Shown piece after piece: positions 32,641 to 44,175 of a stretch of DNA of 64,000 nt. Under the pieces are notes generated by a model. That model saw nothing but the letters and a program-made list of their open reading frames with translations, ran no database searches and was not told the DNA's origin. Source of the stretch: Anaspis maculata (Eukaryota; Arthropoda; Insecta; Coleoptera; Scraptiidae); assembly GCA_949128115.1 (NCBI GenBank), contig OX421968.1, forward strand, positions 25,838,377-25,902,376, in the 5' to 3' direction. Every line of letters starts with the position of its first letter. Position 1 is the first letter of the stretch. The position numbers and the translations under genes are program-made.

Positions 32641-35600
32641 CGGCGGCACTGGCATCCCAAGTTTCACGCCGACTTTTCGTCCGGGAAACGCGGACCCGTA
32701 TGCGTTTTCTAGTGGATACAGGTTCGGATGTGAGCGTACTGCCAATCAAATATAGAGCCGACGTATCAGGCGTCGGCAACATACCGAATTTCCATCTTCG
32801 CTCAGCATACGGTTCTAGAATCAACGTTTTCGGTGAACGGACTTTAAAATTAAATCTCGGACTAAGACGTGAGTTCGCATGGACGTTTCTCGTCGCGAGT
32901 GTAACGGACGCCATTCTAGGTGCCGATTTTTTACACCAGTTCGGAATAAGTGTCGACCTGCGCAGTGGAAAACTGGTGGACCAAGAGACGACTCTCGCTG
33001 TGCAGTGCATAGCCGCGCGCGTGGAAGTGTCAATTCACGGAGTGGGCGTGGTCCCGTGCGATGATTCGAGATATCACGAACTACTGCGGAAGTATCCGAA
33101 TATACTTCGCGAAAAACCAGCACTTTTTGAACCGAAACACAGTGTAGTGCATCACATTGTCACTAGAGGACCTCCGGTGTACTGTCGTCCGCGTCGTCTT
33201 GCACCAGAGAAATATAAACTCGCGAAAAGCCAGTTTCAACAACTAATTGAAGCTGGAATCGCGCAGCCATCGTCATCCCCGTGGGCAAGCCCCCTGCAAA
33301 TGGTCCCTAAACCAGATGGAACACTGCGAGTGTGTGGAGACTACCGTGGTTTGAATGCTGCCACCGTTCCGGATCGTTATCCCATTCCACACGTTCACGA
33401 CTTCAGCCAACACCTTGAAGGAAAAACTTTGTTTACATCACTAGACCTGGTAAAGGCGTATCACCAAATTCCAATCAACCCGGACGACAGGCCTAAAACC
33501 GCCATAGCTACGCCATTTGGATTATTCGAATTTCTCCGTATGCCGCCAGGATTATCAAACGCAGGACAAACCTTCCAAAGATTTTTGGACCAAGTTCTGA
33601 CGGGTTTGGAATTTGCATACGTTTACATCGATGACATCCTCATCGCTTCCGCGAACTCGGAAGAACACATAAGACACGTCGACGCAGTACTTCAAAGGCT
33701 CGACAGTTATGGCATCGTCATAAATCCTAGCAAGTGCAATTTCGGCCAGAAACAGTTGAACTTTCTCGGTACGCAAAGAACGGAAAATGGCATCACCTCA
33801 CTACCAGAAAAGGTAGCCGCTATCAAAAATTTTCCGCAGCCGACAACTACTACTGAATTGCAGCGCTTCCTAGGCATGCTGAACTACTATCGTCGCTGGA
33901 TTCCAAAAGCAGCCGAAATACAGCAACCGCTAAACCTCCTGCTCAAAGGCGTGACCAAGAAAAGCCAGCCAATCGAATGGACTGATACCGCAAAACAAGC
34001 ATTTCTTCAATGCAAGGCTAACTTATCGGATCTGGCATTGCTGGCCTATCTCAAATCTGGCGAAAAATTAAGCATTGCGGTAGACGCATCAGATAAAGCC
34101 ATCGGAGGAGTGCTGCAGCAAGGCGAATTTGGCGAGTTCAAGCCAATTGCATTTTTTTCACTCAAGCTTAAGCCGGCAGAAACGCGGTACAGTGCTTACG
34201 ACAGAGAACTGTTAGCGGCATACAAAGGAATACAACATTTCAAACATCTTGTTGAAGGACGACCTTTTACCATTTACGCTTTTCAGCAGAAGCCTGAAAA
34301 ATGCAGCCCTCGCCAATGTAGACATCTCGACTACATCTCGCAGTTCACTACAGACATCCAGCACGTCCAAGGCTGCATCAATATTCCCGCAGATACACTG
34401 TCAAGAATAGAAGCCATCTCTGCACTCGACACTACAACATTCATCACTCAACAGTTACAAGACCAAGAACTAAAGGGATTATTGAACGCTGACAACCTTA
34501 GTCTCAAATTTGAAAAACTACCTGTTCTTGGAAGTGACAAAGAACTAGTTTACGAGGTACCCACAGGCAAGAAAAGGATTTATACTCCAGCCAGTCTAAG
34601 AAGAGAAATGTTCAACAACATGCACGAACTCTCACATCCTGAAGTAAAAGGCACGACGAATCTGGTAACAAGAGTTTATTTCTGGCCCAACATGAAGAAA
34701 GAGATTGCAGCATGGGTAAGACACTGCATACCTTGTCAACAAGCCAAAACCAATCGACACACTCGAGCCCCAATTGGCACATTTTCCCAGCCAGACGCCA
34801 GATTCTACCACGTCCACCTAGATCTCGTAGGTCCATTACCAGTCTCCGACGGGAAACAATATCTATTGACAGCCATAGATCGTTTCAGCCGTTGGCCCGA
34901 GGCTATACCGATCAGCGACATCACCGCTGAAACCTGCGCGAAAGCCTTCGTCGCAGAGTGGATATCGAGATTTGGCACTCCACCCATAATAACTACAGAT
35001 AAAGGGCGACAATTCGAATCCAATCTTTTCGCCAGCCTAACAAAACTAGCTGGAACTAAACACTACAAAACAACAGCTTACCACCCGCAGAGCAATGGCA
35101 TCGTGGAACGTTTCCACAGACAGCTAAAGGCAGCACTAAAATGCCACGAAGACTCGTGGACCACAGCATTGCCTCTAGTTTTGCTGGGTATACGCAGTAC
35201 GTTGAAGGCAGACATTGAAGCAACACCTGCAGATTTAGTCTTCGGCACAACTTTGAGACTCCCCGCCGACCTGGTGGAGAAGTACCCATCGCCGATTCCA
35301 GACGCCGACAACAGTTATTGCACCAGACTGCGACAAGAAATGCAGAAAGTGCAATTCACCCCAACAACTTGGCACAACAACACACCCAGCTATGTGAATC
35401 AGTGTTTGAACAAGGCGAACTTTGTGTTTGTGCGCGTGGACAGAGTGAAAACCCCGTTACAAGCACCGTATGACGGACCGTACAAAGTGTTGTCAAGAGC
35501 AGTGAAACATTTCACAATACAAGTGAAAGACAAACAGCAAACAGTTTCAATAGACCGTTTGAAACCAGCATTCATCGAAGATGACCCAGTGCTGACCCCG

Positions 35601-35705
35601 GCGGTCAACAATGTTCCTGAACCGACCCCGAACGCAGAAACAACAATAACCCGAAGTGGAAGACATATTCGTTTCCCTGACAAACTTTCTAATTACGTCC
35701 GATAG
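32601..35705 (+). CDS. pol: Gypsy pol polyprotein (PR-RT-RH-IN)
   Basis: 1034-codon open frame. Aspartic protease [13 protein letters not shown] with Asp39; reverse transcriptase with [21 protein letters not shown] and YIDDILIAS at about 342; RNase H with VDASDK (Asp495) and SAYDRELLA (Glu536); integrase zinc finger (HELSHPEV, then CIPCQQAK), and integrase core with Asp741, Asp800 and Glu836 (35 residues between the last two). RNase H lacks the TDHKPL block: the line runs [15 protein letters not shown] near residue 556, so about 8 residues, including a catalytic Asp, are gone. The copy is therefore probably unable to complete reverse transcription by itself, though the frame is intact. It ends 95 bases before LTR B. 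Confidence 0.9.
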   Translation: MWFFKKCPGKSAVTAALASQVSRRLFVRETRTRMRFLVDTGSDVSVLPIKYRADVSGVGNIPNFHLRSAYGSRINVFGERTLKLNLGLRREFAWTFLVASVTDAILGADFLHQFGISVDLRSGKLVDQETTLAVQCIAARVEVSIHGVGVVPCDDSRYHELLRKYPNILREKPALFEPKHSVVHHIVTRGPPVYCRPRRLAPEKYKLAKSQFQQLIEAGIAQPSSSPWASPLQMVPKPDGTLRVCGDYRGLNAATVPDRYPIPHVHDFSQHLEGKTLFTSLDLVKAYHQIPINPDDRPKTAIATPFGLFEFLRMPPGLSNAGQTFQRFLDQVLTGLEFAYVYIDDILIASANSEEHIRHVDAVLQRLDSYGIVINPSKCNFGQKQLNFLGTQRTENGITSLPEKVAAIKNFPQPTTTTELQRFLGMLNYYRRWIPKAAEIQQPLNLLLKGVTKKSQPIEWTDTAKQAFLQCKANLSDLALLAYLKSGEKLSIAVDASDKAIGGVLQQGEFGEFKPIAFFSLKLKPAETRYSAYDRELLAAYKGIQHFKHLVEGRPFTIYAFQQKPEKCSPRQCRHLDYISQFTTDIQHVQGCINIPADTLSRIEAISALDTTTFITQQLQDQELKGLLNADNLSLKFEKLPVLGSDKELVYEVPTGKKRIYTPASLRREMFNNMHELSHPEVKGTTNLVTRVYFWPNMKKEIAAWVRHCIPCQQAKTNRHTRAPIGTFSQPDARFYHVHLDLVGPLPVSDGKQYLLTAIDRFSRWPEAIPISDITAETCAKAFVAEWISRFGTPPIITTDKGRQFESNLFASLTKLAGTKHYKTTAYHPQSNGIVERFHRQLKAALKCHEDSWTTALPLVLLGIRSTLKADIEATPADLVFGTTLRLPADLVEKYPSPIPDADNSYCTRLRQEMQKVQFTPTTWHNNTPSYVNQCLNKANFVFVRVDRVKTPLQAPYDGPYKVLSRAVKHFTIQVKDKQQTVSIDRLKPAFIEDDPVLTPAVNNVPEPTPNAETTITRSGRHIRFPDKLSNYVR

Positions 35706-35799
35706 TGTACATTTTATTTAGTTTTACTTTGATTGTTTTATATACATGTATAGAGAATATAATTTTGTATCGTTCGATTTCTCACTGGAGGGGGAGTAC
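35706..35799 (+). promoter_or_regulatory. 3' noncoding part and polypurine tract of the first unit
   Basis: GGAGGGGGAGTAC (35787-35799) directly precedes LTR B. The same tract precedes the downstream LTR A. It would prime plus-strand DNA synthesis. Confidence 0.75.
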
Positions 35800-36046
35800 T
35801 GTAGGGAGCCTATTCGAGTTTCATCCCTAGCATCGGACCGATCCGTCGGTAGGGATGAAGCACATAAAAGCCAGCGGATAGCTGCGCTTACCCTCTCAGT
35901 CTCTATGCCGGTCTTACACGCCGCACGCAGTTCTCCAAGTACGACCGCTCCACTCAAGTGTATAGCCAGTGAGTATACCTAAGAATAAACATTATACGAC
36001 CACATAATTGTGCGTTATTTAATAAATATATAGGACAATACCTATA
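35800..36046 (+). repeat. LTR B
   Basis: Begins TGTAGGGAGCC right after the polypurine tract and ends a few bases before a second PBS-like site. Contains a TATA-like CACATAAAAG (about 35860) and AATAAA (about 35985), so it has ordinary Pol II LTR signals, unlike LTR A. Only one copy in the window. Confidence 0.65.
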
Positions 36047-36048
36047 AA

Positions 36049-36062
36049 TGGTGACCCCGAAC
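36049..36062 (+). promoter_or_regulatory. Second PBS-like site, after LTR B
   Basis: TGGTGACCCCGAAC shares its first 12 bases with the tRNA-Trp site at 31674, also preceded by TAAA. It then differs, so pairing would be shorter. Confidence 0.65.
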
Positions 36063-36113
36063 AACAATAACACGTACGCAACACGCTACTTAAATAAACA
36101 AGTAACAGCGAAC

Positions 36114-36537
36114 AATCCACGTTTACCATCACGTACATCACTTCAGCGCACACATGAGAACGCATACCTGCAGAGCGCGGTAATTTCAATTTTGACGCAC
36201 GAGGTGTTACTGTCAATGGCAACTGTCAATCAATAATCGAAATGTAAACAAACAACAAACATAACCTCTTAACCATTCAACATTTAATATTGTTCAGAAT
36301 GAAATGTTACGTGCCGTATGGCAGGCAGAAAGACGCAGAAAAGATTCAGGTGAAACACAACGAGCTGCAAGGCGATCGACGAAACAAGAGCGTTATTTGG
36401 TTAGATCTGTCGAAACGTCAAATCGACGTCAAGCGCTGTCAGCTGAAATTTGCGTGACATTACACACGCACACCGTATTACAGTGTTGTCAACTTGTTGT
36501 CGTGATATAGATATGGCAACGTCCTACTTTCACAGGT
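36114..36537 (+). mobile_element. MITE D long form, right end missing
   Basis: Starts AATCCACGTTTACCATCACG and matches 54100-54305 plus 55958-56125 almost base for base, without the 1.65-kb palindrome found there. It contains a short ORF at 36299 (MKCYVPYGRQKDAEK, about 52 codons) reminiscent of a THAP start but lacking the second Cys. It ends at TTTCACAGGT, before the right TIR. Confidence 0.65.
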
Positions 36538-36645
36538 CCCCACGTCCTATCCGTCGCCCTAGTTGGGGGGTACCGAACAACGGTTTATGAGAACGGTGAA
36601 CACGGATGACATACGAGACGAACGACGTCTCTGGAGGGGGAGTAC
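36538..36645 (+). other. Short internal remnant and second polypurine tract
   Basis: Unassigned sequence followed by CTGGAGGGGGAGTAC (36631-36645), identical to the tract before LTR B. Confidence 0.6.
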
Positions 36646-36773
36646 TGTGGCGGCTCTCATGTGGGCATGTGACGGAGAAACTGTTGTCTCCCTTGATAGC
36701 TTAGTGGTTACAGTATCCATCCGGCAAATGGAAGACGCAGGTTCGAATCCTGCTCAGGGCAGACACTTTTTCT
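36646..36773 (+). repeat. LTR A, downstream copy
   Basis: 128 bases matching 31538-31665 with two substitutions, one restoring a C in the acceptor-like stem and one (G to C) in the D arm of the tRNA-like part (36690-36761). Confidence 0.75.
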
Positions 36774-36971
36774 CCGTCACATCGCGCCATAATGTTTTCA
36801 AAAAGTCCGCGAACACGACAATTATTATGGGGTCGGCTGTAGCGAATTTAAAGCTAAACCTGACTAAACGAACATTCGTATGCTATACTTATGAACCATT
36901 AAAACATCTGATTACCCCAGAACAAGTAAACAAACAGGTAGTAGATTAGAGAGGTATTGTTATTGCGTAAT
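36774..36971. other. No recognised element
   Basis: Starts CCGTCACATCGCG; possibly the far side of the interrupted THAP locus, but no THAP residues are readable. Confidence 0.4.
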
Positions 36972-37772
36972 TTATCCCAGCTAACATTTTTGGATGGGCC
37001 ATCAGCGGCAGCGTAGAGGCTGGCCAGCAACATAAGTACCGGCATCATAGCGGCAAAGCGCTGTACAACTCGCTGGACCTGTACAATAATGGGACACTGG
37101 CCTTCAGCTGGCCAGCACTGAAGCCCCAGCACTTTGCCCACACCGTTGCCTCTATTGGTCCAGTAAAAATTGTGTATTGAATTGATAACCGGCCAATACA
37201 CCTGATTCCTGTATGCGAAATGCAATAAGAGGCAGTGTGGATAAAAATTAAGCTAAGTCAAATCTTCTCACACTGATTTATTTTTTGTCAAATCGATACA
37301 CTTTAACTTGTATTTGCACGAACTCGTTGTTATTGTTGATAACAAACGCCAACTTGTTGCTGAAGCTGGTGGCGGGACGCCTTCACGGGCGGCATCGGCA
37401 GTAGGGCACCTGAATAGTAACTTTCATTATAGTGGTATACCCAACGCTTGCGCCAAATTTCAACATGCGCGCATGCTCGAATGGCGTCAAATACAAAATT
37501 TGCGAACAAATGCTACAAAATTGCAAGAAAAACCGCCACAAAGTTGAAAAATACGCGCCGCAGCGAACAGGGTAATCGGCTAGAGGTTAATACACACTAG
37601 GTGACCCGTTTCCCGTTTCGGAGTGAAATTTTTCCGGTTACACAGCTTCACCCACCGTGCACCAACTCTATTTTCGCACGGGCCCAGCGCCGGGGTGCCG
37701 TTGCCAACACTCAGCCGGCATGGCCAACACGTTGCCGGCTGGCGGCCATCAAGTATGTGTTAGCTGGGATAA
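36972..37772. mobile_element. 801-bp TIR element
   Basis: Perfect 15-bp TIRs TTATCCCAGCTAACA (36972-36986) and TGTTAGCTGGGATAA (37758-37772). GC-rich near both ends with repeated GGCCAGC/GCCGGC phrases. No transposase-like frame. Confidence 0.65.
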
Positions 37773-37829
37773 AAAAGTTGTTCTAGATATGACATACAAA
37801 AGAAAAATCTTGAAATGTATAAAATATGT

Positions 37830-40800
37830 ACCAGGTGGGCCATAAAAAACCGTGTTCGGAATTTTTCCTTCTAAAATTCTTATTCCGCCACCGATTTCAT
37901 CAAACTTTTCAGCATTGGATAGCCAGTTGAATGGAGTTCGGGCATCACTTAATTTGGAGGACCAACAAACAAACGAACAGACCCGCGCGCGCTTGACAAC
38001 CAACGTCAAAACATAACCTATTTATAACCAACAAATTTGAAGTTGGTCTTACTCGATTTATTTTCCTTCTGTGCTTTGTAGAGCCAGGTGTGTACCTACA
38101 GTGTGATTCAAAGGTTCGTCGTTGTCGATGATAGCCTTTGTGGCGGTTTTTGCGAAAATGATAGGCGAATATTTCCATAGATTTGATGCTTGGAAGGGGG
38201 CCCGAAGCAGGTTATCTTACAAAAATCCGCGTGTTTGGCGAGGTTGCTATGTACACAGTCATGGATTCTGAATTTCTGAATGTTCCGATGACCTCGCAAT
38301 GTTTCCCAAGATAACTACGGCGACATCCTGGATTTCTGATTTTCAAGCGTTGTTCCCTGACCTGACAGAGAACCGAGGACTTCAAAATTTTGAAAAGCTG
38401 ATAATAAGAATTCTACCATCGATTTTATCACTTACTTTATTATTTTAGTATAATTTTGTCACACCGAATTTCTTTAAAAACAAACCAATTTTAATAAAAC
38501 TAATAAATATCTACATCTGTTTATTTTTGCTTTCTATGTTTAAATCTATGTTAGATAAAAGTACCACAGAATAGGGAAATAACTGCAAACGGAGTGCTTT
38601 GTTGATCAACATCCTTGTTGGAGGGTTTCCATTTCCACAATCTCTTCTTGACTGATGTAGCCATTTTCCTTGTGTTCGGCAAGAGTTCACCTTTGACAAT
38701 TTTCTCTCTCAGTAAGAAATCTATGTCCCTCGATGCCTCTCAAACAGCATAGGGTAACTTCCAGTATGTTTTTCCACCTGCACAACAAATCAAGTATTAT
38801 AAATTGCGTATAATTTATAATAATATACATACTTTGTCACAGAGACTCCTCCCAAGTTTATAACATTGTGATCAATAATTGCATACAGCAGTGAAATTCT
38901 GAACACAACACTACAGCTGTGATGATAGCAACCATGCATCACATTCAAAATGTGCACCAGGATTCTGGTCGTTGCTGTAGTCACAGGAGCTACCGTGTCA
39001 TCTGTTTGGAACCCCGCTGTGGAGGCATGAGTAGAAATTATGTCTCTGGTTGGATCATCACTGCAAGAGCTTTTTCCCTTTTCGCTGGGAGTGCAGGACC
39101 TACAAAAAAAGATAATTATGCAAAACATGTAAGGACCTTATTGTTAGGTGCTGCACAGTGTTGGTAGTTACCTTGGTATGAACAAGAGCTGATTGTTCAC
39201 TAGACATAATTAAACCACACATGACTGTGTAGATGAGCAATCCCGCCCAACAAGCGGATTTTTGCAAAAGATAGCCTGCCTCGGGTCGGGCCCTCTTTCA
39301 AGCTTTCAAATCCATGGAAATATTTACCCACCGTTTTCACAAATACTACGACAGATCCTTGAATACACACAGTAGGTACACATCTGGATCTGTCTGTACG
39401 GAGCACATCGACACCACACAACAAAAATAAAACGAGTAAACGACCGACCAGACTTCAAATTTGTAGGTTATAGAGGTTATGTTGATTGTTGGTCCTCCAA
39501 ATTAACGCTTGACAGCTGTCATTCTGTCAAACGCGGGTTTGTTCGTTTGTCTGTTGGTCCTCCAAATTAAGTGATCCCCGAACTCCATAGGCTATCATTT
39601 CCGTATTCCAAAATGGCCGACATGTCAAAATTCAAGATGGCAGAAACAATTGAAAATAGGCCTTCTTTTGTTCTCGTTGCTTTTCATTGAAAGTTACCAG
39701 AAAGTCAAAACCAATAACGTATTATGAAGGAATAGACCTTTCTTGTCAAATCAAGACCACAACCAATAAAATCGCGTCATCTGCTGAGGAGCTATGGCGA
39801 GTTGAAGCGGAGCCTACTTTCGGTTTTTTTCATTCCCCCAGAATTGACCCTAATTTAGGTGTCCTGCCCGCCAATCCGCCATATGCTCATTTCTCAATCG
39901 ATTTTCTTAAATTTGGTATTAATGACTAGGCAATTGGACAGGCTAACTTCTTCATATGCGAAAATCATCGACCTGTCAAAATCCAAGATGGCGGGAGCAG
40001 TTGAAACTAGAATTTCTTTTGTCCTCATTGCTTTTTAATAAAAATTGGCAGAAACTCAAAGCCAATAATTATAATGAAGGAATAGACCTTCCTCGACAAT
40101 TCAAGACCGGAAGCAATCAAATCGGGTCATCTCCTGAGGAGCTACGGCCAGTTCAAGCGAAGCCTTCTTTTCGTTTTTCTATTTCAACATGGACGAATAA
40201 GGCCCATTCTCAATAGTTCCCGTAATCTTGAATTTTGACATTTGGCCATGTTTTTACATGAAAATGGCAGTCTGTCCATTTGGCTAGCCAATGATGTCAA
40301 ATTTGAAACAATCGGTTAGGAAATAAGGATATGGCGGGCAGGATTCCTAAATTTGGGTCATTTATGCGGGAATAAGGAACCGGTACGTTGGCTTCGCTTC
40401 AACTCGCCGTAGCTCCTCAGCAGATGACCCGATTTGATTGGTTGCGGTCTTGAATTGTCAAGGAAGGTCTATTCCTTCATAATAATTATTGTTTTTGACT
40501 TTCCCTAATTTTTATTTAAAAGCAATGGGGACAAAAGAAATTCTATTTTCAATTGCTTCCGCCATCTTGGATTTTGACATGCACGTCATTTTCTTATATC
40601 AAAAAAATAGCCTGTCCAATTGGCTAGCCATTGATACCAAATGTGAGAGAATCGGTTGAGAAATGACCAAATGGCGGATTGGCGGGCAGGATACCTAAAT
40701 TTGGATCAATTATGCGGGAATGAAAAAAACGGAGGGTAGGCTTTGCTTCAACTCGCAATAGCTTGTCAGCAGATGACCCGATTTCACTGGTTGTGGTCTT

Positions 40801-41074
40801 GAATTAACAAAAAAGGTCTATTCCTTCATAATACATTATTGGTTTTGACTTCCTGGTAACTCTTAATAAAAAAGCAACGAGAACAAAAGAAGGCCTATTT
40901 TCAATTGTTACTGCCATCCTCGATTTTGATATGCCGGCCATTTTGAAATACGGAAATGATAGCCTATTCAATTGGCTAGCCAATGCTGAAAAGTTCAATG
41001 AAATCGGTGGCGAAATAAGAAATTTAGAAGAAAAAATTCCGAGCACGGTTTTTTATGACCCACCCGGTATATGC
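37830..41074. repeat. 3.2-kb foldback hosting another element
   Basis: Left ACCAGGTGGGCCATAAAAAA pairs with right TTTTTTATGACCCACCCGGT. Arms are 37830-37932 plus 39587-39960 on the left and about 40560-41074 on the right; inner parts also pair (CTATTCCTTCATAAT phrases). It has repeated CAAGATGGC/GCCATCTTG phrases. Confidence 0.7.
37933..39586. mobile_element. 1.65-kb TIR element inserted in the foldback arm
   Basis: Long imperfect TIRs: GGAGTTCGGGCATCACTTAA at the left, TTAAGTGATCCCCGAACTCC at the right, pairing on through GGACCAACA. AT flanks both sides. The other foldback arm keeps the empty site TTGAATAGGC. Inside are further inverted arms (about 38085-38300 and 39200-39420) and short broken frames on the minus strand with no recognised domain. 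Confidence 0.75.
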
Positions 41075-41519
41075 CTTTCCCACCATAGTTTACTGTTCCA
41101 ATGAAACCTGCCGAAGACGGCAAGTTGTTAAATCAGTAATCAGAGAGAGAAAGAGTGGCATCCAGAAAGGACTTGAGTTTTTTATTTGAAGACAGAAGTA
41201 ATGATTCTACAGTAAAGCATCAGCTAATGAATGGCATCGACAATATTGCAGGCGAAATAACAGTCGATTCGACAGTTAGATCGATATTACTGCTGCAAAC
41301 AATGTAATTGCATTGTAATTAGACAATGCAATAAAAATTCGAATATTTAAATTCATAATCAATTTGCTTATTCTAATCTCTAATCACCATGAAGTGATAA
41401 CGGGAGCACTACACAATACAAGACCGCCTAAATTTGAACTACATAAATGAGTTGAGGTTATGTTCAGTATAAGTCAAAACTGTCAAACTTGGTGTATTGG
41501 TACCACATACATTGGTACC
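41075..41519. other. No recognised element
   Basis: AT-rich spacer; nothing identified. Confidence 0.5.
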
Positions 41520-42122
41520 ACATACTTAAATAGCTATACCGCTCATGAATCTATTGCGCATTCTGCATGCCGCGCCGCGCAACAGAAGGAGTTAGAGAAT
41601 GACGCCATCTTGATGGTTAATTTCCAGTGTATCTCAAAATACCGAGCTATATAGCTACCACAAAATATCTTAAGGGCCGTGAAACTGATCAAACTTTCTG
41701 CAATTCCACAATAGCGATCCAGTTTTCTCAAGTACCATCACGTAAGTGTATTTAGTTTTCTTGAAATTACCAAATAATCACATCGAGTTGGATGATTGAG
41801 AACCACTGTACTCTAGTGAACGAAACGTCAAGTGACAGCTTTTTGACAGTGTAAATAAACATCACGTAGTTAACCGAACTTTTGAACGCTAGGGTGATTG
41901 CACACCTTTTCTCTACCTGTTGATTCCCACTGGATGTTGTTAGAGTTGATTCCACGTACTTTGAGGGAGAAGCAAAATAATGTCGTGCTTAGTCAAGTGG
42001 CCAAGTAGCGAAGTAGTGCCACTCCACATCACCTTAAATCCCTAAATAACCATCAAGATGGCGGCGCCCATAATTACAGGTGTCGGACGTCTCTCTTGCG
42101 CGGTATAGCTATTTAAGTATGT
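41520..42122. mobile_element. 600-bp TIR element
   Basis: ACATACTTAAATAGCTATAC at the left pairs with GTATAGCTATTTAAGTATGT at the right; CGCCATCTTGATGGTTA (41604) pairs with TAACCATCAAGATGGCG (42047). It holds AGGGTGATTGCA at 41892, like the THAP-element TIR, without a partner. Confidence 0.65.
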
Positions 42123-42164
42123 GATTGGTACACGTCGCCCTCTACATATGGCTTTTGCCATATA

Positions 42165-42485
42165 TCCCCATTGGTAAAATAAGCGTTGCGAAATCAATCC
42201 GTCTGGGTTTATTCCTTGACGGATTTTCACCATTTTGGTCTCTTTCGAAAGCTACAAGGATGTACTTTGGTTTGAGCCCATTGGCATTTCCAAAATCCAA
42301 AAATAATTTTTTCAAATGTCAAAATTTCATTTTTATTTTTTTTATTTCGGAAATGCCAATGGCTCAAACCAAAGTACATCCTTGTAGCTTTCAAAAGAGG
42401 CCAAAATGGTAAGAATCTGTCAAGGAATAAACCCAGACGGATTGATTTCGCAACGCTTATTTCACCAATATGACTCCGTCCTTAA
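42165..42485. mobile_element. TTAA-type MITE A (copy 2, left end lost)
   Basis: Same palindrome as 21593-21924 from TTGGTAAAATAAGCGTTGCG onward, ending ACTCCGTCC-TTAA at 42482-42485. Confidence 0.75.
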
Positions 42486-42833
42486 GGACGGCATTTCCTA
42501 GCATAAAAAATGGCTGAAACAGACTGCGGATTAGCTGCAGAGCGAAAGAGAAACAGATAGATTCTTCTGCCAAATCTGAGCAGCTAAAAATGTAACAAAA
42601 AAAATGAGTTATTGAAATCTGGGCTGGCAAGAGAATTAGGGACTTTTTTGAAAAAAAATATAAAAGTTTTGGAAAAACAATTTGAGCTCTTCGGATTTTG
42701 AAATTTTTAAATACATACTGATCAATTTTCATTCTAGATTTTAGATTCCTTTCTATTTTTTCAAATCTCTTACTCCACTGATTCTCATGAAACTCACGTT
42801 TAAAGAAAAAACACTTGGAAATGCCGTCCTTAA
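42482..42833. mobile_element. TTAA-type element F
   Basis: Inverted ends GGACGGCATTTCC and GGAAATGCCGTCC between TTAA at 42482-42485 and 42830-42833. Interior is not palindromic and has no supported gene. It shares its left TTAA with the preceding MITE. Confidence 0.75.
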
Positions 42834-42836
42834 GGC

Positions 42837-43171
42837 TTAAGGACAGAGTTATATTGGTGAAATACGGCGTTGCGGAATCAATCAGCGTGCATGGGTTTCG
42901 GTGTGTGTTTATTCCTCGACAGAAATTTACCATTAAGGTCTTCTTGGAAAGCTACAAGGATGTACTTTGGTTTGAGCCTATAGACATTTTCGAAATCCAA
43001 AAATTATTTTTTCAAAACTTGAATTTTTTGGATTTTGAAAATATCTATACCTAGGCTCAAATCAAGGTACATCCTTGTAGCTTTCCAAAAAGACCTGAAT
43101 GATAGATTTCTGTCAAGGAATAAACTCAGATTCCGCAACGCCTCATTTTACCAATCTAACTCCGTCCTTAA
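42837..43171. mobile_element. TTAA-type MITE A, diverged subfamily
   Basis: TTAAGGACAGAGTTATATTG at the left, CTAACTCCGTCC-TTAA at the right; long palindromic arms around CTACAAGGATGTACTTTGG. Related to 53069-53370. Confidence 0.75.
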
Positions 43172-43345
43172 GGTGCGTTCAGTAAGCTTATTTAGCCGCA
43201 AGTTTTAATTTTAGTCGCAAGCGCAGCGACGCCCATTGGCTCTTATGGACCAGCCTCCTCAGAACAGCCAATAAGCGACGCAGCGCTTACGGCTAAAACT
43301 AAAACCGTGGCTAAATAAGCTCACTGAACACTGAACTCACCTTAA
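43168..43345. mobile_element. TTAA-type MITE B (copy 2)
   Basis: TTAA-GGTGCGTTCAGTAAGC at the left, CTCACC-TTAA at the right, with the CTTATTTAGC arms of copy 1 (21171-21343). A short ACTGAAC duplication lies near the right end. Shares its left TTAA with the preceding element. Confidence 0.75.
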
Positions 43346-44175
43346 GATCTACGTAGGTACTGAACACTGTTGCCGCATGCCGGTTCGAAAAGTTTTTCCG
43401 TCCGTTCGACGGGATATGGGAGGGCACGATATTTCATATTATCCCGGGGGGGGGGGATATGAAAAGGGCACGATTTCCGCAGTGTTTGCGTCGGCTTTGT
43501 ATTTTTCGGCGTTAAAGTTTTCGGCGGTAAGCGGTCTCCCCCACGCTCTTGCTCGCTGCCCGCGCTCTCGCGGGAAGATTTGTGATAATGTGCCGGCTAC
43601 GGGTTAGTAACGTCATAACGTCAACGGCACGGCACAGCACAGGTAGACCCGTTTGCGTTTGCGCAAACGGCCACTCCTTGCCATGATGAGTTAGTTGTTC
43701 TCTCTCTCTACTTCTTGCTTCTTGGTTTGCACTTAGCGGTGGCGGTGGCATAGGTGTAGTGAGTGTTGATTTTTGTTTATGTTAGTTATTTCTTAGTTTC
43801 GACAGCTGGCACGATAAACCTGAATTAAAACCGTCCCAAGGTGGCATGTACGGTTCATCAAAAGGCCGGCAAAAGGCTACAGTCCATCATCACCACCGTC
43901 CACCAAGCGAAAAACAAAATATCCGTCCTTATCGTGCCGTGTTAGTCATTGCCACTCGTTGCCTTGTGTGCCTTCCATGTGAGAAACAGTTCTTTGTGCC
44001 TTATTATTAGAGAGACAAGCGGCAAGCAGTGATCGAGTTTAGTGCCTTTGGTAGCGAGAGTGCAATGAGTTCTTGTGAAATCACAATTGTTTCACACGAA
44101 ACATGGAATAACTGAATACATATAAAAGAATGCTAGAAAGGCTATTATTATAAGTTGTGGTGCCGACAAGACAAA
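43346..44175 (+). promoter_or_regulatory. 5' region of the signal-peptide gene
   Basis: GC- and CpG-richer than the surroundings, with a G run at 43445-43457. Repeat-free after the MITE, which suggests promoter and 5' UTR. An upstream ORF (ATG at 44065, 16 codons, stop at 44113-44115) precedes the main start. A TATA-like ATATAAAAG lies at about 44120, too close to the start to be certain. The transcription start is unknown. Confidence 0.35.

Larger units (their letters stand above)
31538..36773 (+). mobile_element. Ty3/Gypsy retrotransposon mosaic (CsRn1-like), LTRs in A-B-A order
   Basis: Layout: LTR A, PBS, gag, pol, polypurine tract, LTR B, second PBS, about 60 bases, a THAP-like TIR-element piece, a second identical polypurine tract, LTR A. 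A tRNA-Trp primer site and a CHCC gag motif are features of the CsRn1 clade. The two LTR A copies differ at 2 of 128 positions. No envelope-like ORF. No convincing target duplication at the outer ends. Confidence 0.8.

Noticed and set aside
31538..36773. Endogenous retrovirus with envelope
   Set aside because: After pol only a polypurine tract and LTR follow; there is no envelope-like ORF.
43377..43607. Protein gene of 76 codons upstream of the signal-peptide exon
   Set aside because: Runs through a G homopolymer and CpG-rich DNA; no domain. Better read as promoter or 5' UTR.
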